DNA of 64,000 nt from Takakia lepidozioides (taxonomy: Eukaryota; Streptophyta; Takakiopsida; Takakiales; Takakiaceae): the NCBI GenBank assembly GCA_030704615.1, contig CM060731.1, forward strand, positions 38,068,001-38,132,000, read 5' to 3'. Under the pieces are notes generated by a model that was not told the DNA's origin, did not search any database, and worked only from the letters and a program-made list of their open reading frames with translations. The position numbers were made by a program, and so were the translations under genes. Every line of letters begins with the position of its first letter. Position 1 is the first letter of the stretch. This document shows, in pieces, positions 36,540-48,235 of the stretch.

Positions 36540-36640
36540 AAGAAGAAAGATGGAGAAAGAAGAAATTTCCCTGAATTGTTCCAATGCCCTAACAAGAGAA
36601 GAAGAAAGAGGCCCAAACAACTAGTTGGGCATTAAGATGT
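36165..36640 (-). mobile_element. LINE-B 5' fragment
   Basis: On the minus strand an ATG at 36,368 opens the same N-terminus as the full LINE-B copy (MTSKRQRTAADEVDY). The fragment stops after about 65 codons at the edge of the inverted repeat (near 36,165). Upstream of the ATG is the same GC-rich leader and a CT-repeat. Confidence 0.85.
36463..36535 (+). repeat. GA microsatellite in LINE-B 5' leader
   Basis: About 36 GA units (CT on the LINE sense strand), roughly 95 bp upstream of the ORF1 ATG. Confidence 0.95.
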
Positions 36641-36912
36641 TGTTCTCGCTGAGGGTAAGAAAGGCCGATACAAAAAAGGATACTAGTGTATTATGTCCAC
36701 GAGAGCCCAAAGGGCCCAAGGGACAGACGAAGAATCACACCAGAGAATGTACTCATGTTTGCAAGGAAGGATTTTATAACGTACACAGGGGCCCTGGGGA
36801 GAAGGCAGAGAAATGAAATGAAATGGTGCTTTATAACGTCCGCGGAAAGCTCGTAGAGCTTATGGGACAAAATGGAAGAAAACAAGAGAGAGGAACAATC
36901 CAGAAACCACAA

Positions 36913-39900
36913 TTAATGTTCTAGCGATTGTCTAAGGGTGAAGGCCTCGTGTAGGTAGGCTGCCACACATTTTTGATCCTCATAGTGAAAGACATCAGTG
37001 AGAGTTTGGGTTCCACTAAATAAACAGTGAAATCTCCCACGGATCTCGTAGTATAGAGGGCAGTAGAAGAAGAAGTGTTCTTCAGTTTCAATTTCCTTGT
37101 TGCGCCCTATGCAAGCTGGACATAGGCGGTCCTCTCGTTGCAGGTTTTCCGATCTGCCAGTCTCTATCCGTAGGTTGTGGGAACCCACCCTGAACCGCCC
37201 CAATGCCCTCAAGAGGGAAGGAGATAAGGGTGCTGAAAGGTAATTTGGTCTCAAGATTCTATCATCGCGGAGCACCAAGAATGTCTCTCGATAGAAGTGG
37301 AGCTTTGTCGTGAGATTGGGTAGCATCCAAGTTCTCTTGACATGTAATTCCATAAGCTCTCTCCGAATGAGTCCGTTGCGGTCATGTCTGGATATGATGT
37401 CCACCTCATCTGGGTTCATTGGTAATAGGAAAGCAGTAGAAAGTCCGTTACGTTGAAATAAACTGTCCACTCGAGCATACCAGGAGTTCCTGAAACCTGC
37501 AACTTTGAGCCTCATAGATGTTGTGAGGGCCCTTGCCACTAGCCTTTTGGGTGGAAGGGCCTGCAATCTATGGAGAAAGATTGTAAGCCTGAAGAGGGCC
37601 TCAGATTGCAATGGTACACAAGCAAACTCTGCACCTAGGATTTGAGATGGAGTTGTGCTCCTGGCGCCAAGCATTGCTTGGAGAAAAGATGACTGTAATG
37701 GTTCCAAATTCTTTTCCCACCAGGAGACAGGGACACCAGGTGCCCAGAACTCACAACCATAGATGGTAGCAGGGCTGACGACGGTGTCAAACAGCCACTT
37801 TTTGGTCGGGGGGATGCCGCAGATGTATTTGCTTGCATTTGGCCTGAAGGCGGACGGAGGCCGCCTTACCTTTAGTCAATCTGTCCAAGGCAGTGGCTGC
37901 AAAGTGAAACTTGGGGGAGTGGATAACCAGACCTAGGTACCGGTATGATTTCACAATCTCAATTTCCTACTGGTTGAAGATGAATCTACGATCAGCCTGG
38001 CCATTGAAGACCATGATCTTGGTCTTGCTAAGATTGACTTGCATCCCGTAGTCTTTGCAGAACTGTTCCAAAATTTTGAGATGGCGTTGCAGAAAGACCG
38101 GGGATTGTGCCAAAAGGGCAACATCATCAGCGTAGAGGAGATCTGATTGGGTTGGTCCCCCATCCAATGGGACCCCAACCCCATGGTTTTTTGATATGTA
38201 ATTCTCCAAGGCGTCAATGTAGATCCCGAACAGGGTAGGTGAAAGGGGGCAGCCCTGTTTGACTCCAATGTTGCTGTGGATCTCGGCTGAGAATTCACCA
38301 GCGACGTTGACCATGCCAGTGACAATCTCATACATAGAAGAGATGGCACAAAGGATGTCTGGAGGGACTTCCACTCTATGGAGCCGTTGGAAGAGAAGGT
38401 CCCGAGGAACTGAATCAAAGGCTTTGTGAAAGTCCACGAAGCAAACATAGACCATTCTTTTGTCATAGCGTGCACTTTCCACCATAACTTGAAGAGTGAA
38501 GATGTGGTCAATAGTGGATCGGTTTCGACGGAAACCAGCTTGTCCCTCAGCACGAATGCGAGAGTACTCAGCCCAATCATCCAGTTCCATGGCCACTACT
38601 GCCCCAAACAATTTAGCAAGTAATGAGGGCACCATGATAGTACGATAGTTTGTCGGTGATAGCCTGTCACCGCACTTAAAAAGTGGGTGGATGATGCTCT
38701 TTGTCCACTCTGTTGGAAAGCCCCGTTGCACCACCTCATTGAAGAGGTTAGCTATAAAAGGGGCTAAAGTAGGTGTAGCATGCTTGATGAATTCACTCTG
38801 AAGTCCTGAAATGTCCACCGCTCTGCCATTTTGCAGCTTCTTGATTGCCTTACTGACATTGGCTGTAGTAAAGAGAGAGAAGTGAAGGGGTTTAGAGGTT
38901 ATAGGAGAAGGAGTTTGGGTTGGGGAATGGTACAAAGACTGTGCATACTCATGCCAGACATGAATGTCAGTGATTGGGGGGGGATCTCTATGAGGTTTAA
39001 GGAGGGACCAAAAAGATCGAGGAGAAAATCTGATTTTAGCAAGGAAAGAAGATTGCAACTTGATAGTGTAGGCTTGCTTTTTGGATCTAATGAGGGACTT
39101 ATAGTGCTTAAGAGCAAGATTAGTGGACTCTGGAGAAGAATTGGTATCAAGTAGTAAAAATTTGATGCGACGTCTAGCAGTCTTGCATTCCTCATCATAA
39201 AATGGCGCGTAACGACGAGTGGAGAAGGGTGAGGAGGTAGATGGAAGGGTGACGGGAAAGGATCGCAGGGCTGAGTCCCAAAGGGCTTGAGTAAGATGTG
39301 TAGCCTTGTCGTTAGGAGATGATAGATGTAGAATGGAAGGGAGGGTTGACGCTAGGTATGTTTCATACTCGGCATCGTGTAAGTGAGAGAAAGGGGTATT
39401 AAAGTGGATACGTGGATGTAAGGGAAGAGACGCAGAGGGGATCCTCACAGGGAGGGAGATGGAAGGAAATGCAAAGGAAAGGCAAGAGTGATCAGAATCC
39501 GGGTACCTCGTGATGTAAAAGGAGCTTATTCTATTAGGCTTGTTGGGGCTCCCCAAGATAGTCAACCACGCTTTGGCCCTTGTACGTGTGGCAAGTGAAC
39601 TGGCTAGAGGATTTGAAGTTGGTTGTTCCATCGTAAATGGATAGCCCCTGAGTTTCACAAATTTTGAGTAGATGGTGACCGTAACTTGTGATTTCGCAAG
39701 AGGAATCTGCATTTTGCCTCTCCAATTCCGTATGCGAGCGTTGGATGTGTAGAGGATCTGTGTGGTCGAAGGTGGGGGCCTGTAGTGATCCTGTACGGGC
39801 GTTGAAATCTCCAACCAAGAAAATGTCCGTTTGTGGGGTACGGAGACGGGCCATATCGTCTTCCAATGGAACATATGGTGAATCTGTTCGAATATGTAGG

Positions 39901-40277
39901 CCGCTGTGCGGAGATGCCGCCGGAGCAAAATAACATCCCGCCAGCAGGATGTTGTAGCCTTTGATGTGACACCAAATGTACCTTGCCAATGGGTCTTTGT
40001 ATGGGAAAGAGATAAGTGGGAGAAGCCAGTCAGCAAAGTAACAAGCCACACCTCCAGATCCTTTGAGACCTGTACGTGGACGAATCACTGACTGAAAGCT
40101 ATACCCGAGAATAAAAGGGGGGTCCTTTCCTTCATACGCATGAGTTTCCAAAAGAAAAAGAATATCACACTTGGAAAGAATATCTAGAAGCCCTTGAGGG
40201 TGGCTCCACAACGAGCCATTACAGTTCCATGAGCCAATGTGTAGATGTGAGCGTGCGTTGGTCTCATGGTGCCCCAA
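36913..40277 (-). pseudogene. LINE-B ORF2 (APE endonuclease, reverse transcriptase, CCHC end)
   Basis: The endonuclease domain spans 40,277 to about 39,534 (GSWNCNGS, LLETHAYEG, LVGDFNARTG, QSVVDY). A frame change leads to the RT frame (to 37,967), with QAGFRRNRSTIDHIFTL, FVDFHKAFDSVP, GVKQGCPLSPTLFGIYIDAL and the catalytic LLYADDVALLA. A TAG at 37,969-37,967 and a second frame change precede the C-terminal part (37,707-36,913). That part has a Cys-x2-Cys...His-x4-Cys cluster (LCPACIG ... EEHFFFYCPLY), probably nucleic-acid binding. The first codon shown is TTG; no ATG lies near the expected start. Target-primed reverse transcription would be the normal role, but this copy cannot make the protein. 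Confidence 0.9.
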
Positions 40278-40280
40278 CCC

Positions 40281-41432
40281 CTATTTAGAGCTAGAGGGGC
40301 GACGTTCGTGCTCCCGGACAATTACCCTCCCATCTCGGTACACGACATAGTGCCCTTGAGCTCGAGCTTGCTTAACCTGCAAGAGTTGCGCCCGCATGGC
40401 GTTGTATTGCAAAGGGGTGAAGTCATCGTTGAGGTACATACCCTGACCTCTGAATTGAGGCCTCTGCCTGAGGACTCTATCCCGAGCACCCTTGTCCTTG
40501 AATTTAATGAAGAGGACTTTGTGCTCTGAAGATCCTGCACGCCAAGCCCTTTCAATGCCACTCGCGCCCCGTGGGAGAGCAAGGTTTTGCTAAATAAAGC
40601 TGGTGGCAGCGTCAAGAGGGTCCCCCTCAGCAAGGCCCCCTAGGTTCCCAGTGACCCTGATGTTAAGGGCTTTGAAAGCCCGTTGTTGTTCCTCTCGCAA
40701 GGTTGCCGAGACTGTCTCCTCCAGAGAGTGAGGACTGTTGTTGGATGTGCTCCCCTTAACTATATTAGCCCAGGATGAGGCCTCTGCCTTGTGAGCTTGG
40801 AGCTCCCGAGCAATTGTAGATGTCGCAGTTTTGTGTGTTTCCAGCTCTTTGCTAAGGGATTCCACCTGCAGGTGGATGCTTGCTGTGAGGGGATCTGGGA
40901 GGCTCTTCTCTGTGAAGGTCTTCACTTCGCCTTCAAGTTTTGAAAGACGCGTATGTGTGGATTTGTCATTGAGATGTTTCGCCAGACCTTGAAGTTTGCT
41001 AGTGCACTCCTGAAGAGAGGCCCGCAAAACGTTATCCTAAACTCGCATATTCTTCTCCAAGTCTGTGTATCTGTCTGTCATGCGCTTCTGCCAATCTTTG
41101 TCCAAGGAATCCATGCGCTTTTCCCAATTTTTGTTAAGGGAAGCCATCCGCGTCTCCCAGTCTTTGTCTAGAGAAGCCAACCGCTCCTCCGAGTCATTGT
41201 CACGGGCAGCGCGCACTTGCTGCAGAATCTCCTCCGAGATGCATTTCGTTTGGAAGATGGAGATGTGGTCCCGAAGCGTTTGAACATCACCACTCCTTGT
41301 GGAGTACTGACGCAAATGAGAGGCTTGATGAGAGACAGGGGCAGGAAGAAGAAGCAGAGGGGAATCAGGTCGACGTGAGGGAGACGAGTAGTCTACCTCG
41401 TCGGCAGCCGTCCTTTGGCGTTTGGACGTCAT
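40281..41432 (-). pseudogene. LINE-B ORF1 (RNA-binding/coiled-coil protein), two internal TAG stops
   Basis: A single frame of 383 codons runs from the ATG (MTSKRQRTAADEVDY) to a TAG at 40,281. It is interrupted only by TAG codons at 41,039-41,037 and 40,592-40,590. Residues about 80-130 hold repeats of a D-K-D-W/N-K-N-W type (ASLDKDWETRMASLNKNWEK), typical of a coiled coil. After the second stop the C-terminus (VLFIKFKDKGARDRVLR, then a basic QARAQGHYVVYRDGRVIVR stretch) resembles the nucleic-acid-binding end of LINE ORF1 proteins. ORF1 products normally package LINE RNA with ORF2. Here the stops would truncate it. Confidence 0.8.
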
Positions 41433-41484
41433 GGAGTGGTGGGGATGGCGCTAGCGCGCCAACGCGCGAGCGCCGACGTGCTAC

Positions 41485-41487
<3 letters not shown>

Positions 41488-41553
<66 letters not shown>
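41488..41553 (+). repeat. GA microsatellite in full LINE-B 5' leader
   Basis: About 33 GA units (CT on the LINE strand) about 55 bp upstream of the ORF1 ATG, at the same relative place as in the 36,463-36,535 fragment. Confidence 0.95.
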
Positions 41554-41556
<3 letters not shown>

Positions 41557-41677
41557 AATGAGAAAGGAGCAAAGAGAGAAATGACATGAAATGACATAGA
41601 AAGAAAGAAGGAAACTATGTCCTTGGGGGAAAGGAAAGGAAAAAAAACAAACCAAAACAAAAAACGTTTTTATAGCA

Positions 41678-43099
41678 AAGAAAGAAACTTTTGCAAGGAA
41701 TCCAGAAGGCTCAGAGGGTAATGCTTCGTGTCCTTTACCCATCATACGTCAGTGTAGCGTGAGTCATGATAGCATTAGAAAGAACCAGTCCCAGATCACA
41801 TTATGCTAGGGAGTTGCAACCAAGCTGTTTTCAGCACTACTCGATCACTGAATATTTCAGCTCAAGCAACACGTGATAACATTAGAAAAAAAGAGCCAGT
41901 CCAGATCACACTATGCTAGGATGTGTCCACAAAATCATCCAGTTCATGGTTTATACAGAGAAAAAGTAGTGAGAGGGACCACAAGGGAAAACCATTCAAA
42001 TTTCATTGATGTATTGAGCACATTTCCGGGAGGAAGGCCTGCCTCACAGCCCATACATTTGGAGAACGCAACAACTCTGGACTATGGGATAGGACTTGAT
42101 ATGAAAGAGTCTTGATTTGATGCAAGTTGAGCAAGTTTTGATGAATGGGATGGGTTGCAAATCTTCTTTTCTGCAATGTTTCTACCAGAAATGCTGCCAT
42201 ATGTAAAACCAGAAAGAAAGAGAGAACTAGGTAGCAAGCTTACCAGGGTAACCTTTTAAACTAACTGATATGTCCTCCATCTCCAGAATGGCCTCACCTC
42301 GATCCCCAACCTCGTAGAGTGACACGGCCCGCCCTACTCATGCATACTCGGCCAATGCTCAATCACCAGCATCCTGTGTTGCCTTTACACACCCCCATAT
42401 TTACAGACTTGTGGCATAGGAAGTAGCTGCATTGAATATCATGAGATTCTATGGATGTCTATGATCTGAGAGGAAATTTCTCTGATAGAGTAAGCACTGG
42501 TTCATGCTTCAATCATATTTCATGCGAACCTCCTTCAGGTATTCATAGTCTGTATTACAACAAAGAGGAAGGATGTCAATTCCAAATGAGACAAAAAGGG
42601 GCAACGGGGGACCTGACTGAAGCTGCGCAAAGCTTCGGGGAAGTTACCACGGGCCTGTGCCTGCTTGCCCGTGTCCAATAGCTCCAGTGCCTCTGACACC
42701 CTTCTGGAGAGTGCATCACTTGCCTCTCTCTCTTCTTGGGATATGGGGTCATAGCCGTGCGACCGCACCGCAGCAATAGCCCCACGAATGTCCCCAGTAA
42801 ACATTTCCATTGCGTGCGACGTTGGAGTTCCCAGAATGAGACAAACCAAGGCCAAGGACGCCCCTACTAGCCATCTGCTTCTAGACAATTTGAGGTGGCA
42901 GCTGCTCTCTGCTTGGGGTGGCATTTTCCCACGCATTGGTACTGGAAAATGTAGGGGCGAGAAGGGTGTAGATTGGAAATCACAAGTGAACGACGTTCCG
43001 GCCATTGCCCGTGGTGTATATGCCCACTACACTGACGACTGATTTTCGGTCTAGGGACCAGAAATTCGGCCTTAAAGAGAGAGAGAATCGTACAGGTCA
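41678..43099 (-). pseudogene. Lumen-protein gene, decayed copy 2, cut in exon 1
   Basis: Exon 1 (from 43,099 downward) keeps the hydrophobic thylakoid-transfer segment and reads through TGKQAQARGNFPEALRSFSQ, where copy 1 has a stop. Its upstream part is absent because an inversion breakpoint lies at 43,099. Exon 2 (about 42,400-42,260) has two in-frame TGA codons (replacing TTA and AGA codons of the intact copy). Exon 3 is reduced to its last part (41,678 to about 41,760) with a TCA-to-TGA change, and has the same replacement sequence as copy 1. LINE-B adjoins the 3' end. Confidence 0.87.
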
Positions 43100-45284
43100 A
43101 ATGACCCAAAAAGGGAGGATGATCCATTGAGGATGATCAGAGTTTTATACTGATGGACATGATCCAGAAGAGAAAAATTAGAGTGAGGACTGGGGAGATT
43201 TATGGAAGACACTGATATAGAAGACAAGACTAGCAAGATTAAGCAAGCAGATAGAGAGGGAGCAGGTTGACATACACATACAGATCCAGGAAAGAAAGGA
43301 GGGATCGATGAGCAAAAGAGGTTATAAGATAGGGATCGGAGTTTCATAACCGATGGAGTACGTCTTCATCCTTGGTCTCACTGCCATAGCCATGACTTGG
43401 TGATATATGAGGGAGGATGGGTAGTTTAAAATTACTTGTGGTAGACAGTATGATACAGAAGAGGATCTCGAGTAGCAGGACTGAGCAAGAGGGAGAGCAG
43501 GCTGAAATACAGAGACAGATCCAGGGACCAAAATGAGGGATGGATGAGCAAAAGAAGTAAGGTGGCCAGGAGTTGAAGTACCGATGCTTATGTGTGCCAT
43601 TACCAGGAAGGTGGTTCTCGTCCCTGGTGGGTTGGCAGCCTGAGGGCGCTGAACAATCTTCATCCGCATCCTCAGGGCTGATCTCCACAGTGGCTCTAAT
43701 TAAGCAAGTCTGGGCTTCCTCTGAATTTTCTGCCAGCAGATCTTCATCCTCAGCCTTGTACCCTGCCTTGTACTCATCATGAATGAATGCCCTCACATGA
43801 TGAACTGATATGATGAGTAGCAGTGGTGTACACCCGATGCTCACAGCTGGCGTTCTGGAAGAGGGAACCTGCTCTCGTCATTTTGTCTTCATCTGCCGAC
43901 TGATATTATAGACGGGTGAACCATAGCGTGTGAGACCCGTTCAATCATTTTTTCATCTTTCACTCTATACAGACCGGAGGCGAGAAACTGAGACAGCAGA
44001 GGAGACTAGCAGGATTGCAGAGCAAAAGTTTAATTCCTCATGGAGAGACACTAAAATTAAGAAGAGGAGAATAGCTGTGGGATTGAGCAAGCAGGCAGAG
44101 GAGAACAGACTGTGTCCATACACGTACAGATCCAGGGGACATGAAGAGGGATCGTGTGCAAAAGAGGTAGGGCTGTGAGTTCAAATTTTACCGATGGAGT
44201 GAGGCTTCGTCCTGGGGCTTAGCATTTCTCCATTCTTTACAACCCTAAACACCCCTCCCAGCAGGTATTTTTGGTGTAACCTGCTATCAACAGTAAATCG
44301 AAATCGATCGGGAGTCCCATGAATCTGAAAAAATATGAAGCCTGAAGGAAAGCATTTCTCCATTCTTTACGACTGGGAGGATTTTTCTGGTGTTCTCATA
44401 AGAATGCCCAGCCCTTGAACTCTCGTATAGGGGTAGGGCATCCTTATGAGAGCTACAAGAAAAAGCCTCCCCTGTACGTATATGTGCGATCGAGAGCCAG
44501 GAAGGTCGTTCTGTCCGGGTGGAAACCTCCTGAAGGGCTCCCCAAAATCTCAGGGCTTGGCTGCGTCGGTGTGCAGAGGAGATCCTACAAATTAACATGC
44601 ACAAAATAGAAAGATCGCTTAAGAGCGTCCTCATCTAAGCAAGCAAAAATGACTAGACCCTTCACCATCTAGAATTGCACAGGTCATCTGACTAAGGACA
44701 AAAAAACATGAGATGAACCTCATTAAACCTGGTAGCAATATGGTTACCATGGACTCCTAGCATTAAACAGAAAGATACAGCCAACTAAGCCAGAGGATGT
44801 TTGTTAGTATAGAATGTCCCTCTAATCTTCCTGAAGTCTATTCATGAAAATGAATAGTCCTGACACTGATGTTATCTTGAAGAATATAGTGTTGCTCGCC
44901 TAATCCATGTGGCCTTAATCACGTCCCCGGTCATTATTTTAGGTACAGGAGGGAATCTGAGCAAGTGTAGAGCTAGTTAATTCAAACCATTATCACCTCC
45001 GCACAAGTTCCCACCACACTTACCACATCAGGTCTGTCCGGTGCAATCCATGATCCCTGAAACTCATTAGCCACATGGGGCTTTGTCAGCAGCTATCTGT
45101 TCTGGTGCTGGGGCAGGTGCACTTTGAGGATCTTGCAGTCACCCCACCACCCATCTTACTCCAAAAACAAAACAGTTCATGACATTTTGTATCAAATGAG
45201 CATGCTACATGTACAGTGAGGATAGAGGTCATTCCTTGAAAACCGGACTGTAGAAGCATCCAATAGCTCAAATTCAACCTCTTC

Positions 45285-45352
45285 CATTCTGTCCCATAAG
45301 CTCTATGAGCTTTTTCCGCGGACGTTATAAAGCACCATTTTATTTCATTTCA
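45285..45352 (+). mobile_element. Very short LINE-B 3'-tail insertion
   Basis: The phrases CCCATAAGCTCTATGAGCTT and GGACGTTATAAAGCACCATT with an ATTTC-type tail match the LINE-B 3' end. The other copy of this DNA (7,585-7,600) lacks the insert and reads straight through. Confidence 0.85.
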
Positions 45353-47589
45353 TCTCTTTGCTTCCAACAGCAATTTTAGTGTTGACCAGTCTCAATGGAT
45401 TTCTTTGCAGCAAGTTACAACTGAGCAGCAACTAAGAGATCCATTGAAAATAACGCAAAATTTGCAGTTGGAAGTTTGCAGGTCTGATCATTCATTGAAC
45501 GCAAGGTCCATCAACAAGGCAAGCATTTACGGTCATGGAGGAGTGTGCTTCGTCTGCTCTTTGCTTCCAAAACTGCAAATTTTGGTTTCATCTGATCTGT
45601 GGACCTTTTTGGAAGTTGCTTTTGCAGGTCTGATCATTGACTGAACCGTACAGCCATGATCAACAAGGCAAGCATACGGTCCTCAAAACTATACGACCAG
45701 CTCCTCTCCCATAAGCCAAGCTAAAGAGGCTTAATTACCTGAGCAATTAATGTCCCCCCTTTTCGTGCCTCTGCATCGTAGTCCTCACTGTCTCATTTAG
45801 CCTTCTCCCTTCTTCCTCGAGTCAAGAGCCAGAGGAGCTCGTCATACAGGCTGCCCCTGTATCAGAGATGTATCACTGACTGAGCGCCCCTGCATCAACA
45901 GCCGCTCACTGCGTAACGGAGCATTATCCCAAGGTTCTTCCTTGAGATCAAATAGCGAAAAGAGCTGGTCATGGTGACTGAAGTCATGAGACACCTGGTG
46001 GAACCCTGCTCCTCCCTTCTCCGCTCCCTCTCTTATACCCCTCCCCCCTGTCCCTGGATGGGAGCAGACAAGGCACTGACTACAGAAACTTTCCAGGCAG
46101 AAAGTTTCTGGAAGTTCCTATCCGCGCTGGATAAACATCTGCTCAATCTGCTCAAATCAAATCATGGTTCCACTAGGCTGTCATGTGGTGGAACATCCCT
46201 GCCTACCTGGCCCCATTTCAACCCTAGATGATATCTCATCGAAGGGACAAGAACGTGTTCCACAAATCGGCCTATGGCAAAATTCTGGACAAGGGTTCCA
46301 TGCTCCTGCCCCTAGTGCGATCCACTAGTGGGTAAATTCTGCTTCAAAATGCCCTAAAGATTAAACCATAAATTTATCCATGAGTGCAGATTGGCAGGCT
46401 AATTAGTGCTGATCACCGACTACCACACTGCCAAGATTGTGAAACCCTTCGGACTAATTTAGCACAGGACGTTAGTGCAATCAAAACATATTGAGATTGA
46501 AAGAGGTTCCACTACTCAGCAACTGCCTTCAGAAGTTGGACTTTACCTACAAGCAGCGTCATGCAGGGTTGACCATGAGGAAGTCATAAAAGCCTAATTT
46601 TCTTTTCCTGTAGATTAACCTTAGTTACCTCCCAAAAAGTGTGGACTTTTGCCAAGCAAGAGTAAATGTGTGGTGTCACTTGACCCCCAAGGGCTACTGC
46701 TTATGTTACTTGGAACTTAACCTCACATAAGTTAAGATGGAGATTAAGATCCACATGTGTCTTATTATAATTACATGGTTCCAAGGTTCTCTCACATAAT
46801 TTCTATATGGGTTTTGAGGCATGGTATACAACCAAATAGAAAAGATTTACCAAGTTGGTCACAAAATGGAGCAGAACAGGTAGGTTAGTAGACCCTAAAA
46901 CCTGCGCTAGATTTCCCTTGGAGTACACTACACCACACAACTTGAATTCTACCATAAACAAGCTAGAACGAATGCCGGATGATCCTGGCTTCTGAAACGA
47001 AAGGCAAGGAGCAAGGAACACATGTGCATTGTGCTAAGTTGAGGCTAAGCTCCACTATCCTTTACGTTAAACAACTGTGCTTTGGATGCAGATGTAACAA
47101 ACATCATACAACCAACAAACCAGCGCTGATGATCATGGCTCAGCAAACTAAAACAGCTTGGAAATATTAAAGTAAATGTAAATTATATCATAGATTTTGT
47201 ATTGGGACTCAGGATGCGAGCCCCATTGAATATTGGGAAGGATCCTTATTTTTCTGCACAATGAGAACAAAATTACAGTGATATAACTCTGTACGGTATA
47301 TATCTTAAGCTCATTTCAATACTTTCTCTTAAGGATATGTAATTAGTTGCTTTCACTACTGGTAAGTGAACTGCATGGTAAAGAAACAAAAACAACAACA
47401 ACAACAAAACGGTTCGATTGATCCAAGCACATCAAGCCCATTGACCAGAACCTGCAGAAACTTCGCATATGCCGATTCGATGGCTAACGTCTGGTGAGCA
47501 GCTACTGAGCCTACAACCGACAAACCAGCGCTGCTGATCGTGGCTCGGCAAAGCGAACGTCGCCATCTTGGTCGGTGTGTCTACGGAAC

Positions 47590-48235
47590 TTGCGGCAGCT
47601 ACGACAGAGCTGTCAAAGCAGCGGTGGACACGACAGTACTCTCATCTCCCTCCCATCGACGTGTCTCATTCCTCCACCACTATTTGCACGTCTCCTTGGT
47701 TACAACACATGCATGCGGCTGCAGCGACGTATGCACGGATCAGTTAATCAACTTATTTAAAGTCAGTATGGTGAGCTGGATGTGCACAATTGTGTGCAAG
47801 TTGAAAGAGACAGAAGTGAGGTAGATGCCCAGATTGATCATGGATTTGATCGACTTGCAGCTGGTTACAACAGAACTGCTTTCAAAGCAGCGGTGGACAT
47901 GACAGTACTCTAAGCATCTCCCTCCCATCGACGTGTCTCATCCCTCCACCGCTATTTGCACGTCTCCTTGGTTACAACGAGATGCATGCGGCTGCAGCGA
48001 GGTATGCACGGATCAGTTGAATGAGACAGAAGTGAGCTAGATGTCCAAAATGGATCATAGATTTGATCAACTTGCAGCTGGTTACAACAGAGCTGCTTTC
48101 AAAGCAGCGGTCGACATGACAGTACTGTAAGAATCTCCGGCCTGTGTTTCATCTCTACACCAGTATTTGCACGTCGCCTTGGATACAACGAGATGCATGC
48201 CGCTGGAGCGACGTCAGCACAGATCAGTTCAACTT
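47590..48235 (-). repeat. Tandem repeat, three units of about 215 bp
   Basis: Inverted counterpart of 5,055-5,445 but with three units (around 47,600-47,740, 47,850-48,015 and 48,065-48,235). Each contains TTTGCACGTCTCCTTGG or a close variant. Confidence 0.75.

Larger units (their letters stand above)
36812..41670 (-). mobile_element. LINE-B, nearly complete APE-type non-LTR retrotransposon
   Basis: This LINE reads on the minus strand: a CT-repeat leader (41,553-41,488), ORF1 (41,432-40,281), ORF2 (40,277-36,913), then a 3' UTR with the phrase CCCATAAGCTCTACGAGCTTTCC and a tail of ATTTC repeats ending near 36,812. The 5' edge lies at about 41,670, against the end of lumen pseudocopy 2. It lacks an RNase H domain in the part I can read. 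The element is inactive: ORF1 has two internal TAG codons, and ORF2 has a TAG and two frame changes. Confidence 0.93.

Noticed and set aside
36365-36620. Open frames of repeated Leu-Ser or Glu-Arg
   Set aside because: They are translations of the GA microsatellite.
40281-41432. TAG as a recoded sense codon or programmed readthrough in LINE-B ORF1
   Set aside because: Other genes in the window use TAG as stop, and the element also has frameshifts, so decay is simpler.
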